This document shows positions 35,829 through 44,790 of a stretch of DNA of 64,000 nucleotides, one piece after another. The stretch's first letter is position 1, and every line of letters begins with the position of its first letter. Position numbers and translations under genes: made by a program. This DNA is from Acidisoma cellulosilyticum (lineage in GTDB: Bacteria; Pseudomonadota; Alphaproteobacteria; Acetobacterales; Acetobacteraceae). Under the pieces are notes generated by a model, which saw only the letters and a program-made list of their open reading frames with translations, did no database searches and was not told the DNA's origin. The DNA is taken from the NCBI RefSeq assembly GCF_020621385.1, contig NZ_JAESVA010000018.1, forward strand, positions 1-64,000, written 5' to 3'.

Positions 35829-37574
35829 TTAATTATCCAAATGCGATGAAGAGAAGAACGTATCCCCTCCCATATTTTGTGCAGTCTCAATCGCCGGGAG
35901 CAACTGGACGTAGATAAGCGCCAGTCCCTCGAAGCTGCCCCGACGTAATAACCCGAACAAAATACGCCGCCTTGTAAGCATTGCGACAATGCCAGCAGTG
36001 ATTGCGAGGCTAATATTCAGTGCTTCTGCCTGAGTCCTAAGCGTTTCAGCGCGGTCCGATTCGGACCGGCGCAATAGACCAAGGAGAACGCGTTTACGCG
36101 TTGCCCAACGGCAGAATGTAAGCACTTGTGCAGTCTGATACTTGCCAAAAGATGCTTCCCGGGCGTCTAGCCGGTTCAACTGATTGCTCTTTTGAAAATT
36201 CTCCTCCTGGCGTTTATTGGCTTCTGCCAGTTCCGCGACGGATCTCTCCGCTGCGAAAGCGCGTCGCAGGCCCTGGTTACGCTCATGCTCCAAAACTGCC
36301 CTGCTAGTAATGAGCTCCTCAATACGAGCCGCCGCAATGGCGATCTCACCACGCAGATGATCGATACGCTGATCCCGCTCTTCGGCGAAAACTTTACGCT
36401 CGGCTTGCCATTGAGAGCTATGGCCGAGGAGTTCCTCGATTCGAGCGGATGCAATGGCAATCTCATCACGAAGAAGATCGACATGGTGACCCCATTCTTG
36501 TGCAAGGATCTTACGCTCAGCTTGCCATTGAGCGCTTCGGCGCTCGACATCCTCAATCGCGGCTGCGGTGATGGTTTTTGCTGCCTCATGCTCAACACGT
36601 AATTTTGCGACTTGTTGCCCGGCTTCTGCAAGCGCGTTACTTGAGCGGAGCTGGTCAGCCGCAAGAGCAAGAACGGCGGTGGCAAATTTGTCTTCCGCCA
36701 CCTGGGCCCGTGATGCCGCAGCAAAGAGCCGATCTTCAGCCGTCATGCTGCGCCACCAGCCACCATCCGTTCGCGGAAAGCACGGGCGTTTCCAGCCGCT
36801 CACCTCATAGCTGGAAAGGTGCTTGGGGAGGGTCCAGGTGATGCGGGGATCGGGGATATGCTGAATAGGTTCCACGTCGCCACGCCATGCAACGCCCATG
36901 ATCTGCATGGTTTGGTAGACCATGGTGCGCCATCCCGCATTGCGCATCGCATCGAGACCTGACGCCACGTAAGGTGAAGCTAAGTCATGGAAAAGCACCA
37001 ACGCTGAATCTGCTGCATTTCGCATGGCTGCCTCAGCATCTATGCGCGGCGCATCGCCCTCATGATTTGCATCAATAAAAATCAGGGACCAACGTTTATC
37101 AGTTGCCGCCGCCAGTTCATCAACGGCGGTCGGGCTGACACCAGAATGCAAACTTACCCTTCCGGCAACACCAGCCGCTTCACAGGAAGCGCGAATGGAT
37201 TCCAAAAAATCTGGATCTCCGATCATGGGGTCGATCACGTCTAGCGAACCTGCACCTAAGGCCAGATGGACGGTCGACCACCCCCGCCAGCACCCGATCT
37301 CCAAACAGGGTTTATCTTTGAACTGTAACGCGCTGTTATAAAGTATTGCCGCCTCATCACGGCTGGAAAACCCGGTCTCTGGGTTGCGCCGATCGACGTA
37401 CCAGTTATGTTCTACCCAACGGCGCAACCAAGGCCAAGCTATCTGCGAACTATCGCCCACTTCCATGTTTGGAAAGGCAACGTCGGGCATGATTTGAGCA
37501 AGGCCAGGAGATACGTAATCACCTTCCGGAAAGACCGGCTGCGCTTCCAAATGCGTACTCAAGGTTGCATCCAT
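35829..37574 (-). CDS. Class I SAM methyltransferase fused to a long coiled coil
   Basis: 581 residues from ATG 37574 (a TTG at 37580 would add two). Residues about 85-270 form a Methyltransf_24-type domain: KPCLEIGCWRGWSTVHLALG (SAM motif I), GSLDVIDPMIGD, RWSLIFIDANHEGDAPRIDA and ALVLFHDLASPYVASGLDAM. From about residue 290 a heptad-rich coiled coil runs to about 480, containing a 39-residue tandem repeat. The C-terminus (RKRVLLGLLRRSE, RRRILFGLLRRGS) is helical and basic, possibly membrane-associated. First gene of the glycan cluster; it may modify sugars or scaffold the transferases. Confidence 0.8.
   Translation of the reverse strand: MDATLSTHLEAQPVFPEGDYVSPGLAQIMPDVAFPNMEVGDSSQIAWPWLRRWVEHNWYVDRRNPETGFSSRDEAAILYNSALQFKDKPCLEIGCWRGWSTVHLALGAGSLDVIDPMIGDPDFLESIRASCEAAGVAGRVSLHSGVSPTAVDELAAATDKRWSLIFIDANHEGDAPRIDAEAAMRNAADSALVLFHDLASPYVASGLDAMRNAGWRTMVYQTMQIMGVAWRGDVEPIQHIPDPRITWTLPKHLSSYEVSGWKRPCFPRTDGGWWRSMTAEDRLFAAASRAQVAEDKFATAVLALAADQLRSSNALAEAGQQVAKLRVEHEAAKTITAAAIEDVERRSAQWQAERKILAQEWGHHVDLLRDEIAIASARIEELLGHSSQWQAERKVFAEERDQRIDHLRGEIAIAAARIEELITSRAVLEHERNQGLRRAFAAERSVAELAEANKRQEENFQKSNQLNRLDAREASFGKYQTAQVLTFCRWATRKRVLLGLLRRSESDRAETLRTQAEALNISLAITAGIVAMLTRRRILFGLLRRGSFEGLALIYVQLLPAIETAQNMGGDTFFSSSHLDN
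36303..36536 (-). repeat. 117-bp tandem direct repeat within the methyltransferase coiled coil
   Basis: Two adjacent in-frame units of 117 bases (36420-36536 and 36303-36419) encode 39 residues each, both beginning S-x-QWQAERK and containing EIAIA-x-ARIEEL. They differ at scattered positions (QEWGHHVDLLRD against EERDQRIDHLRG). The period suits an elongating coiled coil and suggests growth by duplication. Confidence 0.8.
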
Positions 37575-37749
37575 CCACAATTTCTCGTCGCGTTTATTAG
37601 CATTGAGTAATGTGCCACTTGACGTTTGTCTAGCGGTTCAGTGGGAACTCGCTGGACGCAGGTGTAGGACTGGACCGAGCGGATACAAAAGATGACTGAA
37701 GGATAACACCGGAGCCCCTTTCGCGGAACTGTTGGAGATGTGACCGGGG

Positions 37750-37815
37750 CTCGGCATCGGAGCCGCCGGTCGTGGCATGTTGACGAAACTTGCGTAAATG
37801 TCTGAGGTCGGTGAT
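37750..37815 (+). pseudogene. IS6-like transposase scrap
   Basis: One plus-strand frame gives RSWHVDETCVNV*GR, close to the first catalytic segment of IS6/IS240-type transposases (W-x-VDETY-x-KV-x-GRW). No further similarity is seen on either side within 37581-37912, so only a few dozen bases survive. The rest of that stretch holds no recognised gene. Confidence 0.4.
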
Positions 37816-37912
37816 GCAGCTTTTATCGGGCGACCATGTGGTTTTCTCCAGACCGTCTAGTTTTGGATGGTGCTCTTATGAATTTCGCTTCCTGGCACCG
37901 TCTCGAGACAAA

Positions 37913-38800
37913 TTACAAAATGCCGTGTTCGAGGCGCCGGACACGCACCGACGCAAAGCGTTCGGCTTGTGCCAGCGTGACGTCGCCTTGCTTCGCCAAC
38001 TCAAGGCTGACGCTGAAGCGTCGTCGCCCAAGCCGATGAGCGGTGCAAAGCATCTTCAGCCTACGTACCTTCGTCATCGGTAATAGCTCGAATCTCAGGC
38101 AAACTCTGGTCAAAGGTCGCGCCATCACCCCGTGCCCCAGGATTCGGAAAATGCGGTCGCGCGCCTCCGTGACGGAGTAGAGATCGCTCCAGGACGGTCG
38201 GTGGCGGCCGACGGTATCCGGTGCCGTGGCATCATCCTCGAAGAGGGCCACTCTCACCCAGAGGAAGGCGATGACGTCGACCACATGCGTGCTGCCCATC
38301 TGTAGCCCGGTTCGCTCCAGCCGTCCGCGCGCAAAGACCGTCCCACCTAAGGTGGGTTGCGCGGATAGCCAGGCGGCGTCGGCCCGCATGGAGACCAACG
38401 CGGTCGAGCCGCCGGGCCTCAGACGTTGCTTCGTGCTCGGCAGTCTGTGCGGCCTCCGCATTTTCCGGGAAGAGGAGCCGTAACCGCAGCGACACGAGTC
38501 GGGTCGCCATGACGAGCCAGTCCGCCCGGCGTTTGAACGCGACGCGATCCCGCATCTGGTCGAATCCAATCAGGAATTGCTCGACGAGGGTAAGGATCGA
38601 CATCCGGCCGAGATCGATCCGCTGCCGCTCCGCGAGGTCGAGAAGCAGGTCCATCGGTCCGTTGAAGCCGTCAAGATGCAGCATGGGAATTGTGGACGCA
38701 CGGAGGCGCGGCTGATCATCCTCCCAGCTGAGGTCCAAGATCGTAGCTTCGTGGGCTGCCGCACCGCCAGCCCAGTCGTCTGTGTCTCGCTGGCTCACGT
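37913..38800 (-). pseudogene. Second ScpA-like kleisin gene, frameshifted
   Basis: One frame gives STIPMLHLDGFNGPMDLLLD, LAERQRIDLGRMSILTLVEQ and RADWLVMATRLVSLRLRLLF, the N-terminal ScpA domain, ending near EATSEARRLDR. The match continues in another frame from about 38405: VSMRADAAWLSAQPTLGGTV, FARGRLERTGLQMGSTHVVD and finally RRRFSVSLELAKQGDVTLAQ, which matches the C-terminal winged-helix part (LAGLELARDGRIALDQ) of the intact gene at 39986-40846. A single frameshift breaks it. The start is unclear. Confidence 0.75.
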
Positions 38801-38965
38801 CGCCGGCCGCGGTGGCAGCCGAGGCTACAGCACGAAACGCAGCGCGGGCCAGACGATGGCAATCTCGGCCACGGCGACATGCGGCGTTCGGCCTGGGGCG
38901 AAGAAGCCGTAGCCGAGCACGCTGTGGCCAGCCGGCAACCGCTGTCCCGGTTTCGCATCGGGGCG

Positions 38966-39289
38966 TCAGGTCGCATGCAGCGGCAGGTCGGACAGCCCCC
39001 AATGGTCCAACAGCCAGGCCCGGGCCTTCGGATGGGTCAATTCATAGAGCAAGAGATCCGCCGGCACCGGCAGCAGTGTGGAGAGGTCAAAGAGACGGGC
39101 GCGGCGGCAGGCCGTGCTTTGCCCCATCAAAGCGGTGGCGCGCGCAGCGCGCTCCTCTGCCCGCTCGCGGAATTGCAGCGCGAGAAGGCAGCTGTCTTTC
39201 ACCGTCGGAGACCGGACGGATTTCGCTTGAGAGACAGCGAGGTTGAAAATGTCGTCCTCGATGTGGGCGCCGTCGACGCGCCAGGGCAC
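38966..39289 (-). pseudogene. Decayed copy of the 202-aa module protein (C-terminal half)
   Basis: The 107-residue frame (MPWRVDGAHIEDDIFNLAVS ... ARLFDLSTLLPVPADLLLYE, LTHPKARAWLLDHWGLSDLP) aligns with IPWRLDLDALAEDWFHRLVA, PFDLHSLVPVPGDILRLGPD and AKAWLWTQWG of the intact 202-aa protein at 40843-41451. The N-terminal third is missing and the end (after HAT) is out of frame, so it is treated as broken. It precedes the frameshifted scpA copy, keeping the order of the intact module. Confidence 0.65.
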
Positions 39290-39457
39290 AATCTCGGTTC
39301 CGTGTGGATGGGCGATCCTTCAAACATCCGAAGATGCGCGCTGTGCCATGCACTACCCGAATCACCGGGATTCTCAAATGACTCGGCTGAGGGCGCGCCC
39401 CGTGCGGTAGCGTCTTTCTGGGCACGCTATCGCATCACCCCAGAGGAGATACCGCCG

Positions 39458-39733
39458 ATGGACACAGTCTCTGTGTCGCTCCGCCGCGTCCGCCCATTCC
39501 GTAACGAACGGCGCTTTTACCGACTCGAGGTGAGTTTGGATCTCTTCGGCACTCTGTTACTCTGCCGGCGATGGGGCCGCATCGGCACCGACGGCCAGCT
39601 GAGGTGCGACGCTTATCCAGATCGGGCGACCGCTGCGGCAGCCCTTGCCCGCCATGCCGATCGCAAGCGCCGGCGCGGCTACGATGACTGGGCAGACGCA
39701 TCTCAATCAAGCTTTGCAAACGCTGCAGTATGA
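39458..39733 (+). CDS. WGR domain protein
   Basis: 91 residues from ATG 39458 (AGAGGAGA ribosome site about ten bases upstream). The whole protein is a WGR domain: RRVRPFRNERRFYRLEVSLD, LFGTLLLCRRWGRIGTDGQL (RRWGRIGT core) and AYPDRATAAAALARHADRKR, then KRRRGYDD. WGR domains bind nucleic acids and occur in PARPs and in short stand-alone bacterial proteins, often next to mobile DNA. It reads opposite to the kleisin modules on both sides. Confidence 0.85.
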   Translation: MDTVSVSLRRVRPFRNERRFYRLEVSLDLFGTLLLCRRWGRIGTDGQLRCDAYPDRATAAAALARHADRKRRRGYDDWADASQSSFANAAV

Positions 39734-39985
39734 CTGGGACCACCCGTTTCGGTCGGAGCGACAATCCCCATGGCTCAACTGCAGTCTGCCTCTTCCCTCC
39801 TGGCTTTCAAGACCGGCGACCTCTCGATCGTCATCTCAACGCCGCACCAGCCGCTTAGCGCCAACGATGCCCCGGTGATCGTTGAGACTGGGAGTCACGT
39901 CCGGAAGCCCGGGCTATAAGGGGCGTAGCTGGACCATCAGGTTCGTTCTCGTCCCTTGAGCCGCCTCTCACCGCGACCCTGCGGC

Positions 39986-40846
39986 TCAGGCGGTCGCCTG
40001 TCGACCAGCCCCACTTGGTTGATGGTGCAGCAGAACCGGCTCCCAGGCTTTGGATTGATCCAAGGCGATCCGCCCATCCCGCGCAAGCTCCAGCCCGGCC
40101 AAGAATGTGCTGGCGGTCGCCACCCGTTGCCGGAATGCGGCATCCGGCAAGGCCGCGTCGATCGCCGGTTCGAACAGAGAAAGGGGGCAGCCGCCTTCCG
40201 GCACATCGGCGAGCCATTGGGTGATCCGGGCGATGGCGTCGGTCACCCGCCAAACGGGTGGCGGTGGCGCCCGATAGGGTTCCGAGCCTTCAGGCAGAGT
40301 GATGAGAGCCAGGCAGGCGCGCAGCAGCGCCGTGATATCGCCGGCCCGTTCCGGCAAGGTCCGGGTGATTTGCCCGCGTGCAAAAACATCCCTCAGCAGC
40401 TGCGGACGGTGCTCCAGCCAGTCAGCCGCCGCTGCGACAACAGAGCGATCAAGCAACTGCCGGCGCAAGCGATCGGCCTCGTCCTCAGCTGCCCGGGCAT
40501 CGGCTGGATCGGCCGGGAGTAACAGCCGGGAGCGCAGCAGCGTTAAGGTGGTGGCCATCACCAGCCAATCGCCCCACAGCCCAAGCGGTGCAGTACGGTG
40601 CTGGCCAGCCAGCGCCGTTTCGAGAGCGGTCGCGAAGGCATCGATCAGAGCCACGATCGGCAGCCGGGCGAGATCGATTTTCTGCGCCCGCGCCATCTCC
40701 AGCAGCCAGTCAAGCGGCCCCTCGAAACCCGCGACTGACAAGACCGGTACTGCATCACGCGCTGGCCGCGGCCGCGGATCCTCCCAGACACCGTCGCCCG
40801 GCACCACCCCGGCTACATCACCAGCATCGTGCTCTCCGCCCATCAT
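39986..40846 (-). CDS. scpA: ScpA-family segregation/condensation protein (plasmid-borne kleisin)
   Basis: 286 residues from ATG 40846, which overlaps the preceding stop (ATGA). Hallmarks: VLSVAGFEGPLDWLLEMARA then QKIDLARLPIVALIDAF (N-terminal SMC-binding domain), LWGDWLVMATTLTLLRSRLL, WLEHRPQLLRDVFARGQITR, and a C-terminal winged-helix part (TASTFLAGLELARDGRIALD). Cellular ScpA joins SMC heads with ScpB. No scpB or smc gene follows here: the next 250 bases contain no such frame. It is the third gene of a coupled module and may recruit host SMC/ScpB or act with the unknown protein. Confidence 0.85.
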   Translation of the reverse strand: MMGGEHDAGDVAGVVPGDGVWEDPRPRPARDAVPVLSVAGFEGPLDWLLEMARAQKIDLARLPIVALIDAFATALETALAGQHRTAPLGLWGDWLVMATTLTLLRSRLLLPADPADARAAEDEADRLRRQLLDRSVVAAAADWLEHRPQLLRDVFARGQITRTLPERAGDITALLRACLALITLPEGSEPYRAPPPPVWRVTDAIARITQWLADVPEGGCPLSLFEPAIDAALPDAAFRQRVATASTFLAGLELARDGRIALDQSKAWEPVLLHHQPSGAGRQATA

Positions 40847-41451
40847 GCGATGTCGTAGACAGGGCTGAGCGCGAACTGCAGCCCGGGCCATCGCGCGGCC
40901 AGCTGTGCCACGGCCCGCCACGGTGACCAATCGGCCGACCAAAAGGTCCAGGTCACAGTAGCGGCCGCCGGCCCCGCTGGATCGGGCGCGACCTCCGTCA
41001 CATGACGGAGCGCTACGGTCGTGCCCCACTGCGTCCAGAGCCAGGCCTTGGCCTCTGCGTCATCCGGTCCGAGACGCAGGATGTCGCCGGGTACCGGCAC
41101 CAGACTGTGCAGATCGAAGGGGCAGGCTTGGGACAGACCGACGGCACTGGCAGCCACCGCTTGCCGTCGCTCGACGGCCGCGCGCAGACGATCGGCGAGG
41201 ATACGGGCGCCGGCGACGCTCAGGCGCTCGGTCGGTGAGCCGCCCGGCGCCACCAGCCGATGAAACCAATCCTCGGCGAGTGCATCGAGGTCGAGGCGCC
41301 ACGGAATAAGACCGGCCCCGCGCGCCGCCGCACGCAAGGATGCCAGATCGCCGGCGGGCCCGGTGACCATCAGCCGGTGATACAGCCAGTCGGGATCGGC
41401 GAGGCACAGGGCGGGACCGTTGTTGACCGGGGCGGCTGCCTTTTGGCTCAT
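40843..41451 (-). CDS. Unknown 202-aa protein of the kleisin module
   Basis: From ATG 41451, overlapping the stop of the recombinase-like gene (ATGA), to TGA overlapping scpA. Sequence: MSQKAAAPVNNGPALCLADP, LYHRLMVTGPAGDLASLRAA, GLIPWRLDLDALAEDWFHRL, then PFDLHSLVPVPGDILRLGPD and a Trp-rich end (VTWTFWSADWSPWRAVAQLA, RWPGLQFALSPVYDIA). No known catalytic motif. The tight coupling on both sides and the co-decayed second copy suggest it works with ScpA. I recall similar genes beside scpA on Acetobacteraceae plasmids, without known function. Confidence 0.7.
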   Translation of the reverse strand: MSQKAAAPVNNGPALCLADPDWLYHRLMVTGPAGDLASLRAAARGAGLIPWRLDLDALAEDWFHRLVAPGGSPTERLSVAGARILADRLRAAVERRQAVAASAVGLSQACPFDLHSLVPVPGDILRLGPDDAEAKAWLWTQWGTTVALRHVTEVAPDPAGPAAATVTWTFWSADWSPWRAVAQLAARWPGLQFALSPVYDIA

Positions 41452-42218
41452 GACGCGGGCGGCTCGTCGCCTGCCCGCCCCTGCCCGGCTTTCCGTGGCG
41501 GGATTGTCCGTTTCAGGCGGAGGGATCGCGCGGTTAGAATCCGGCGGATGGCATCGGCGCCGAGGCGGCTGTGCTCGACATTGCCCCACCGGTCGACCTT
41601 CCGGAATAAGGGACCGAAACCTGTGTCGCTTGCCCGCATCCAGTCTTCCAGACTGCGCACGGGACAGACCGGCCCCTCCGCGTGCCGCGGAACCGTGACG
41701 ACGTGACCCGCGCCGGTGCTGTCTGGTTGCACCGTCATCGCCATGCCGGCCGGCGTCCAGCTTACCTGCTCGGCGTCGAGCGCCACCACCACTCTGCGTC
41801 CCAGTCCAGCGGCCAGCAACAGCAGAATCGCGCGATCACGACGGCCGCGCAGATCGCCGCCGCAGCGCCGCGCCATCGCCAGCATCTGTAATGAGGCGAC
41901 GACCGCCTTGCGACGCGGCGGTCTAGCTCGAAGACCACGCAACAAGGCCTTGGCCTCTGACGGGAGACCCGGCGGCGGGAGGTGGCGGAGGCGATGCATC
42001 GCGGCAATCGCCGCACATCGCCGCGCAAGCGTGCCATAGCTGAGGCGGTCGGCCGCCTCCGCGAGAAAGGCTGCGACTGTCGTGGGGTCTGCCGGCAGCG
42101 CGGTGCGACCGGTCGTGTCGCACCAGGTCGCGAAGGCGGTCCAATCGCCGGCATAGAGGCGCGCGGTTTCAGCGGCGGGCGATGCGGGGACGGATGCGGC
42201 GGTCTTCGGGACTGACAT
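41448..42218 (-). CDS. Tyrosine recombinase-like protein lacking the catalytic C-terminus
   Basis: 256 residues from ATG 42218; longer frames reach 42491 but run over the divergent promoter. Residues about 15-110 are a SAM-like core-binding domain (ETARLYAGDWTAFATWCDTT, VAAFLAEAADRLSYGTLARR). RDRAILLLLAAGLGRRVVVA is the start of the catalytic domain, where the first Arg lies in LGRRVVVAL in place of the usual A-x-RxSEL. The later H-x-x-R and Tyr motifs are not present: the protein ends ILTARSLRLKRTIPPRKAGQ. It may bind DNA without cutting. First gene of the kleisin module. Confidence 0.72.
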   Translation of the reverse strand: MSVPKTAASVPASPAAETARLYAGDWTAFATWCDTTGRTALPADPTTVAAFLAEAADRLSYGTLARRCAAIAAMHRLRHLPPPGLPSEAKALLRGLRARPPRRKAVVASLQMLAMARRCGGDLRGRRDRAILLLLAAGLGRRVVVALDAEQVSWTPAGMAMTVQPDSTGAGHVVTVPRHAEGPVCPVRSLEDWMRASDTGFGPLFRKVDRWGNVEHSRLGADAIRRILTARSLRLKRTIPPRKAGQGRAGDEPPAS

Positions 42219-42403
42219 CGGCAAACCTTGGGGAGCGGTAGCGCGCCCAGGGACCCTGCCGGGTTTCATAGATTGGGGCAAGCCCATGCTCAGGCGCGGT
42301 AAGCAGACCAAAAGGAATGTATGCCCGATAAATATCCTTGTCGTGCGACCATATCTGGCGCATTTTGAGCCCCTGAATCGCACGGGAACACGCTCAGCAC
42401 GCC

Positions 42404-43564
42404 ATGAATGACCGTCGCACAGACCACGATCCGGCTCTCTCCAAGGGCCCGGAGGACCCGGCCCTCCCCCTCGTGGCTCTCTCGGTTTCAATGAACCAGG
42501 TCACAGTCGGCGAAGCCCCTGTCGGACAGCCTCCGGAGGACGTTCGCCTCTGGTTCGATGCGGCCGCCAAAGCTGCCATTCCCTTAGCTGATGGAACCCT
42601 CGCCACGGCCCGCCACGCCGCAGACGCGTATGCCCGCCACGCCAAAGCCGAGAATACCCGCCGCGCCTACCGCGCCGGCGTCCGCGCCTGGTGCGCTTGG
42701 TGCGAGACCCACGCCCTCCCCTGCCTGCCGGCGTCTGCCGGCGACATCGCAGCCTTCCTCGCAGCCGAACGCGGCCAGGGCGCGAGTGTCAGCACCCTCA
42801 CCCTTCGCCGCGCGGCCATACGCTACCTGCATTTCATCGCAGGCCTCCCTGTGCCGACGGCCGAAGCGCGCGTCGCCGAGACCATGGCCGGCATCCAGCG
42901 CCACGCGAGCGCCCAAGGCGAGATGCCCACGCGCAAGCTCGCCGCCACCTTCGCGATCCTGGGTCAAATTCTGACACCGATCGGAGACGATCTTGTGGGC
43001 CTGCGCGATCGTGCCTTGCTGTTGACCGGCTTTGCCGGCGCCCTGCGGCGATCGGAACTGGCCGCCATCCAGATCGAGCATCTGGAGACCCGTGACCGCG
43101 GCCTGCATCTCACCCTGCCCCACTCCAAGGGCGAACGGACGGGCAAACCCGTCATCGTCGCGATTCCCTACGGGACCACCGCGCTCTGCCCGGTCAGGGC
43201 GTTGCGCCGTTGGCAGGCGGCTGCCGGCATCACGGAGGGGCCTCTATTCCGGAGGATCTGGCAGCCTCCGACCCGCTCCAAAGCACCCGACGCTGTCCGG
43301 CCTGCTGTCGTGGTCGGCACTGAGGCCCTCGACCCGGGCACCGTTGCCCGGATCATCAAATTACGCGCCCAGGCCGCCGGGTTCGATCCCGCGATCCTCA
43401 GCGGCCACAGTCTCAAGCGCGGCGCACTGACGACCGGCAAGGATCTGGGCATCCACCCATCGCGGCTGAAGCAGCTTGGGCGGCACAAGACCTACGCGGT
43501 GCTCGATGCCTATCTCGAATTCGGAGATCCGTTCGAAGGGCACCCGCTGAGCGGTCTGATGTGA
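42404..43564 (+). CDS. Tyrosine recombinase/integrase
   Basis: 386 residues. The core-binding domain is about 60-165 (AKAENTRRAYRAGVRAWCAW, AAFLAAERGQGASVSTLTLR). The catalytic domain has TGFAGALRRSELAAIQIEHL (first Arg), LPHSKGERTGKPVIV (Lys), GHSLKRGALTTGKDLGIHPS (His-x-x-Arg), RLKQLGRHKTYAVLDAYLEF (His and the Tyr nucleophile). All key residues are there, so it should be active. It diverges from the truncated recombinase-like gene across 185 bases, a possible location for its site or shared operator. Confidence 0.92.
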   Translation: MNDRRTDHDPALSKGPEDPALPLVALSVSMNQVTVGEAPVGQPPEDVRLWFDAAAKAAIPLADGTLATARHAADAYARHAKAENTRRAYRAGVRAWCAWCETHALPCLPASAGDIAAFLAAERGQGASVSTLTLRRAAIRYLHFIAGLPVPTAEARVAETMAGIQRHASAQGEMPTRKLAATFAILGQILTPIGDDLVGLRDRALLLTGFAGALRRSELAAIQIEHLETRDRGLHLTLPHSKGERTGKPVIVAIPYGTTALCPVRALRRWQAAAGITEGPLFRRIWQPPTRSKAPDAVRPAVVVGTEALDPGTVARIIKLRAQAAGFDPAILSGHSLKRGALTTGKDLGIHPSRLKQLGRHKTYAVLDAYLEFGDPFEGHPLSGLM

Positions 43565-44488
43565 TGGCGCCAGTGTTTCTACCGGCGAGACCTCACCTCG
43601 TAAGCAAATCCAAATGCCGAAATGATAATTAGATCAGTAACTTGTCCAGCGCACAATGCTATACCGGGTTATTACGTCTAGATAACATAAGAACTGAAAT
43701 TTTATCGCTGGAAGAGATGTGAGTCCTATATAAATGACGCCGTGAAATCGCTTCTGCCCACCGCATCCGCCGCGCTCTTCCGCGGCGTCCGATAGATTAC
43801 GTTCACCCGCATCACCGCCGCCACCCCACGCCAGATAAACAACTGGTCCTGCAGCCAAGCAGCCGCGCCCCAGTGAGCCGCAATGCGGATAGGGTTCACC
43901 CTGGAAGCGCGCGCGATATGATCAAGGAGGCCGCCTTCAGCTGGCACGAAACTCTCGGCATACCGTCGGATGTGAACATCGAAACTCCCGCAAAGCGATG
44001 ATCAAACTGGCGCTCCTCTCTCACTGGGACACCGGCGGCTTTCAAGCGCAAATGAACCGCGTCAATGCCGCTTATGAGGCGGCCCGCGTCGCTGCGCCTG
44101 GTAGACAGTCACCTATAGACTAGCTCAAAGACCGGGAGGTCTGCGGCTTCACCGAAGCGCCAACGGCGCTTTACTGAAATCAGCAGGGAAGACCGACATA
44201 AACGGGCGATCATGAGGCTACGGCCAGGTAGGCCCGCGTGACCAGTTCGCGGCCGACGCAAGGCAGGGGGCGTCTCCTTCCACATGAAGCGCCGCATGAT
44301 GAGCAGATCGCTTTGCATCCCCGGAATCGGAGGGATTTTCCGAATCACTCACCTGGCCCATGCTGCCGCAGCCTAGCCCGCAGCCAATCCGGCTTAATCT
44401 CCAACCAAGGACGAATAGCGCGCAATGCCGCGGACGGACGGAGACCGAAGCGGCCTAGAGAAGTGAAGATCACGGGGAAGCGGCGTAT
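43565..44488. other. 924-bp stretch with no recognised gene
   Basis: Bases 43630-43740 are AT-rich compared with the rest. Short open frames occur (for example 43726-43947 minus, with HWGAAAWLQDQLFIW), but none has a ribosome site plus a family match. It precedes a parB remnant, so it may include the eroded upstream part of an older partition locus; I could not identify a parA. Confidence 0.4.
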
Positions 44489-44790
44489 TTGACCCCGGGC
44501 TGATCGACCCTTCCTTTCTCTACGACCGCTTGGAACAGGATGACGCCCGTTATACGGCCTTATGCAATTGCATCGCGCGCAATGGCCAGGCTTCATTCAG
44601 TGCGCCCGCACCCCACCGAGCCCGGCCGTTATCAAGCCGCCTTCGGACATGGCCGCCCGGTGCGCAGCCTTACGGCCAATGAGCGATCGGCAGCTGGCAT
44701 TGCCCAGAGTCAGGAAAATACAGCCGCACCGATCTGACCTTTGTCGAGCGCAGTCTCTTCACCTTTGCCCTTCTGGTAGTAGGTTACAAC
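44489..44790 (+). pseudogene. ParB/RepB-like remnant
   Basis: Plus-strand frames together give LIDPSFLYDRLEQDDARYTA, RPHPTEPGRYQAAFGHGRPV, RALRPMSDRQLALPRV and LTFVERSLFTFALL-like pieces. They match the intact ParB at 46765 (LLIEPSFVDDRIDRTSDPDF, RPHKGKPGYYQVAYGHRRWT, VRPLSDADLVIAQGKENAER, LSFIERATFAAHL). Several frameshifts separate the pieces. It is a different sequence from the functional copy, so it came from another partition system rather than a recent duplication. Confidence 0.7.

Noticed and set aside
39855-39985. Possible scpB after scpA
   Set aside because: No frame with ScpB winged-helix features follows; the short frames there end within 40-50 codons.
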